This document shows, piece after piece, positions 6,850-9,167 of a DNA stretch of 9,167 bases; within the stretch, counting starts at the first letter, position 1; each line of letters opens with the position of its first letter. The DNA is from Bacteroidales bacterium (GTDB taxonomy: Bacteria; Bacteroidota; Bacteroidia; Bacteroidales; SM23-62): contig JADHVS010000175.1 in NCBI GenBank assembly GCA_016783865.1, positions 1 through 9,167 of the forward strand, written 5' to 3'. Under the pieces are notes generated by a model, which was not told where the DNA came from, made no database searches, and was given only the letters and a program-made list of their open reading frames with translations. The translations under genes and the position numbers were made by a program.

Positions 6850-7926
6850 ATGTATAGCTACGATTATCTTAATAATTTTTCAACAGCCATTTTCCGGAAA
6901 ATGGGTTGCAGCGAGAAGGATGCCAGGTCGGTTGCCAGGGTTTTCCTGGCTGCAGAACTCAGGGGCCTTGCCTCTCACGGAATGATCCGTATAATAGATT
7001 ATTATCACCTGAAGAAGGTTAACAGGATCAATACCGAACCGAATGTCAGGATAGTTCATGAAAGTCCGAGTACAGCGGTTGTTGATGCAGATAATGCCAT
7101 TGGTATGGTCGGTGCGGAAGCATCTATGAGAATAGCCATTGAAAAGGCAAAAAATGCCGGTACCGGCTGGGTATCAACCAGGAATTCAAACCACTTTGGT
7201 ATAGGATGTTATTACGCCATGATGGCCCTGGAACATGATATGATCGGCATTACTATGACCAATGCAAATCCTATGGTAGCCCCCCCGGGTTCACTGGAAA
7301 AACTTCTCGGCACCAATCCAATCGCCGTTGCCATCCCGGCTTTAAAACAACCACCCTTTGTGGCCGACTTTTCTACCACTGCTATTGCTCGCGGGAAACT
7401 TATTCTGGCTGCAAAAAAAGGAGAAAAAATACCCTTTGGATATGTTCAGGATGCCCAGGGAAATCCCAGCGATGATCCTGATATCTTAAGCAAAGGAGGT
7501 GCCATGCTCCCTCTTGGTGGTGACCTGCAGCATGGAAGCCATAAAGGCTCCTGCCTGGCCTCGATAGTCGATATTTTTTCAGCTGTTTTTTCCGGAGCAA
7601 ATTTCGGTCCTTTCGTTCCGCCTACTGGTGCTTTTGCACCAGTTCCTGATAAACAGGTAGGCGAAGGAATGGGACATTTCTTCGGTGCAATGCGTATTGA
7701 TGGTTTTCAACCGGCCGAACAGTTCAAAGCCCGGATGGACCTCTGGATCGAGACTTTAAGGAATGCACGTAGTATAGAGGGACAGCGTGTAATCATTCCA
7801 GGCGACATGGAAAGAGACATGGAACAGAAAATTGGCAAAGAAGGGATTAGTATTATACCCAAGGTCGCAAATGAATTGAAAGAAATCGCCACTGAAATGG
7901 GTGTCGAATTTGAAGTTAAAACGTGA
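6850..7926 (+). CDS. Ldh-family (type 2 malate/L-lactate/ureidoglycolate-type) NAD(P)-dependent dehydrogenase
   Basis: 358 residues from the ATG at 6850, normal for this family, which oxidises 2-hydroxy acids and is unrelated to the Rossmann-fold lactate and malate dehydrogenases. Motifs: RGLASHGMIR (38-47) with the active-site-type His43; RNSNHFG (111-117) with His115; TNANPMVAPPG (137-147); LGTNPIAVAIP (153-163); DFSTTAIARGK (173-183); GGAMLPLGG (216-224); GSHKGSCLASIVDIFSAVFSGA (229-250, given in part by GSHKG and SGANFGPFVPP). The substrate cannot be assigned. In-frame GTG codons upstream (from 6793) would add about 19 residues encoded purely by satellite repeats and overlap the SDR stop, so I chose the ATG, which matches where family members begin. 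The gene lies inside the 29-bp inverted repeat and is co-directional with the SDR gene. Confidence 0.92.
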   Translation: MYSYDYLNNFSTAIFRKMGCSEKDARSVARVFLAAELRGLASHGMIRIIDYYHLKKVNRINTEPNVRIVHESPSTAVVDADNAIGMVGAEASMRIAIEKAKNAGTGWVSTRNSNHFGIGCYYAMMALEHDMIGITMTNANPMVAPPGSLEKLLGTNPIAVAIPALKQPPFVADFSTTAIARGKLILAAKKGEKIPFGYVQDAQGNPSDDPDILSKGGAMLPLGGDLQHGSHKGSCLASIVDIFSAVFSGANFGPFVPPTGAFAPVPDKQVGEGMGHFFGAMRIDGFQPAEQFKARMDLWIETLRNARSIEGQRVIIPGDMERDMEQKIGKEGISIIPKVANELKEIATEMGVEFEVKT

Positions 7927-7938
7927 TCATCGTTCTTC

Positions 7939-7973
7939 GTTTTCCGATTCACGATTCACGATTCACGATTCAC
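7939..7973 (-). repeat. Heptamer array, copy 4: GTTTTCC plus (GATTCAC)4 at the Omp85 3' end
   Basis: Four exact units (7946-7973) plus GTTTTCC (7939-7945). Read in the sense of the right-hand Omp85 gene, the array starts 2 bases after its TAG stop. It also lies 12 bases after the Ldh stop, in the antisense orientation for that gene. Confidence 0.92.
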
Positions 7974-7975
7974 GG

Positions 7976-9167
7976 CTAAAATCTATTCACATAGCCGAGG
8001 TGCACCTTTGCATTACCAATGTTAACAGGATTACCTAACTGCCGTCCTACTGCATAGTTTATCGTAAAGATCCCGGCTCGTGTTTGCAGGTTCATGCCAG
8101 CACCAAATGCCATGGGTGTATCATCAACCTGATCCTCCGGAATTTCCTTTTTATAGTATCCCCCATCGAAAAAGAGGAACATGCTTGAGTTCCGTTCAAA
8201 CAAAAACCGCATTTCCAGGGTTCCAAGTATATAGCTTGAAGCATAGATTGAGTTCTCATCAACACCACGGATATTATGAATACCACCCAACCGGAACAGT
8301 TCATTTTCAAAAAGCCTCTGATTCTGGATATGTCCCGACAAATTCCTGGCATGTATGGCCCATCTGGCCCCTACCGGAACAAAAAGCGATACTTCACCCT
8401 CGAACTGAAACTGGGTTGATTTCAGATCCACATCTTCATAAACTGCATCACTGACATTTGAATGTTTGCGGATCTTCTTCGATCCAAGTGCCATATCAGC
8501 CCGGGCCATGACACCCCTGCGGGGATTAAACAGGTAGTCGAGCCTGTTGATGTATAAGCCCAATCCATATAATGTTGTGTTAAGGTCAGAAAAAGGGGGC
8601 AGGTAGATCAGCTCCTCATCTCCGGTCACCAGGGATCGGTTGGTTTGCAACTCATAAAAAATCCTGAAATAATTTGATCCCTTTAAAAAGAATCGAAACT
8701 CCAGTTCAGGATTAACAGTCAGGTAACTGGTATCCTGTTTCAGCAAATGAAACCGGGCCCCTATTCCGACTGAAGATGAAAACAGATAGGGATACGCACC
8801 CCTCATGTTCAGTTCCTGGGTAAATGGTTCAAGTTTTTTCCAGTGTATATACATTGATTCTCCCCTTCCAAATGAGTTGAGAAGCAACAGGTTCAGGTCG
8901 CCCGTTAATAGAAGTTTACCTGTTTTTTCATGGTTCGGAAGGATCCCGACGATACCGTTAAACTGGTTGGCCCTTGCTTTTTCAAGATAGGCATACACAT
9001 CGGCATTACCCTTAAAAAACTCGATCTCGTATGGCTTAATCTCCCTGAGAAATGAAGTTTCGTCAATCCGGTTGGTGATCTCAGCTAACTGCCTTTCATT
9101 ATATAAATCACCCTTCCCAAGGCCAATTTGTTTTTCAATATAATGTGATGAGATATTTGCGCTTCCC
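7976..9167 (-). CDS. Omp85-superfamily outer-membrane protein (POTRA plus beta-barrel), 5' end outside window
   Basis: The frame is open from the right edge (first full codon at 9164-9166) to the TAG at 7976-7978, giving 396 residues of a longer protein. The part at 9166 down to about 8940 reads as a POTRA domain, with GLGKGDLYNERQL, then IEFFKGNADVYAYLEKARANQ and NGIVGILPN. The rest is a barrel with the Omp85 hallmark RLGGIHNIRGV; the IRG codons (8264-8272) correspond to the (V/I)RG(F/Y) tip of loop 6 that reaches into the barrel. FLFFDGGYY and the C-terminal HLGYVNRF, which ends in Phe, also fit. The GTG at 8998 is internal, not a start, because homologous-looking POTRA sequence continues upstream of it. 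The family inserts or exports proteins at the outer membrane (BamA, TamA or two-partner type); which subfamily this is cannot be told from the visible part. It is not the same gene as tamL at the left edge. Confidence 0.85.
   Translation of the reverse strand, partial: GSANISSHYIEKQIGLGKGDLYNERQLAEITNRIDETSFLREIKPYEIEFFKGNADVYAYLEKARANQFNGIVGILPNHEKTGKLLLTGDLNLLLLNSFGRGESMYIHWKKLEPFTQELNMRGAYPYLFSSSVGIGARFHLLKQDTSYLTVNPELEFRFFLKGSNYFRIFYELQTNRSLVTGDEELIYLPPFSDLNTTLYGLGLYINRLDYLFNPRRGVMARADMALGSKKIRKHSNVSDAVYEDVDLKSTQFQFEGEVSLFVPVGARWAIHARNLSGHIQNQRLFENELFRLGGIHNIRGVDENSIYASSYILGTLEMRFLFERNSSMFLFFDGGYYKKEIPEDQVDDTPMAFGAGMNLQTRAGIFTINYAVGRQLGNPVNIGNAKVHLGYVNRF

Larger units (their letters stand above)
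6785..7967. repeat. 29-bp perfect inverted repeats bracketing the Ldh-family gene
   Basis: Positions 6785-6813 and 7939-7967 are exact reverse complements: one flanking C, three GTGAATC units and GGAAAAC. The enclosed 1.1 kb contains only the Ldh gene and the AACCAGG satellite. No flanking direct duplication or transposase is visible, so a mobile cassette is only one reading; the other is that each arm simply belongs to the 3' end of the flanking gene. Confidence 0.85.

Noticed and set aside
7624..7643. 8-bp perfect hairpin (ACTGGTGC, loop TTTT, GCACCAGT) inside the Ldh gene
   Set aside because: It falls mid-gene in a conserved-looking stretch (PTGAFAPVP), and a stem this short in about 9 kb is plausible by chance.
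7927..7945. Rho-independent terminator after the Ldh gene
   Set aside because: Only the short palindrome TGATCA and a TTTT are present; there is no stem followed by a U-tract.
7707..7952. Minus-strand frame starting in the heptamer array opposite the Ldh 3' end
   Set aside because: It is open only because the GATTCAC strand lacks stops and because it is antisense to the Ldh gene; no recognisable protein.
8996..8998. GTG at 8998 as the start of the right-hand Omp85 gene
   Set aside because: The same frame continues open for 56 more codons to the window edge and encodes POTRA-like sequence, so this GTG is internal.

Overview
This 9.2 kb window looks like chromosome from a member of the Bacteroidota. 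The evidence is a TamL-type lipoprotein Omp85 protein, a PorT-like barrel (a family tied to the Bacteroidota type IX secretion system), TAnnTTTG-type -7 promoter boxes in front of several starts, and little or no Shine-Dalgarno signal. I see no phage, plasmid, insertion-sequence, RNA-gene or CRISPR signature. The window is dense with genes: no gene-free stretch exceeds about 160 bases.

Layout, left to right. (1) 1-1904, minus: 5' part of tamL; the gene runs off the left edge just before the last part of the barrel. (2) 1947-2753, plus: TrmH/SpoU-family RNA 2'-O-methyltransferase, divergent from tamL. (3) 2754-2903: a convergent intergenic stretch built almost entirely of short tandem repeats. 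(4) 3658-5886, then 2904-3635, minus: purL (short form) followed 22 bases later by a porT-like gene, probably one transcript. (5) 6042-6803, plus: YdfG-like short-chain dehydrogenase, divergent from purL. (6) 6850-7926, plus: Ldh-family (type 2 malate/lactate) dehydrogenase. (7) 7976-9167, minus: 3' part of a second Omp85 protein (POTRA plus barrel) that enters from the right edge.

Three of the seven proteins serve the outer membrane: TamL and the second Omp85 protein in barrel assembly or translocation, and the PorT-like protein probably in type IX secretion. The others are housekeeping or metabolic: purine synthesis, RNA methylation and two NAD(P)-dependent dehydrogenases. The two dehydrogenases are co-directional and may share a transcript, but the sequence does not fix their substrates beyond the families.

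The unusual part is the repeats. Four copies of a tandem heptamer, (GTGAATC)3-4 followed by GGAARA, sit exactly at gene 3' ends: trmH-family, porT, SDR and the right-hand Omp85 gene. All lie in the sense orientation of the gene they end. Three supply the gene's own TGA stop codon. Because 7 is not a multiple of 3, three units put a TGA in all three sense frames while the antisense strand stays open. The copies form two inverted pairs, one across the trmH/porT gap and one (29 bp, perfect) bracketing the whole Ldh gene. Two other satellites, (AACCAGG)n and a degenerate octamer based on TTGACCCC, lie inside these pairs, and a perfect 14-bp hairpin spans the last codons of the methyltransferase gene. 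I know of no described system with this arrangement, but I could not search for one.
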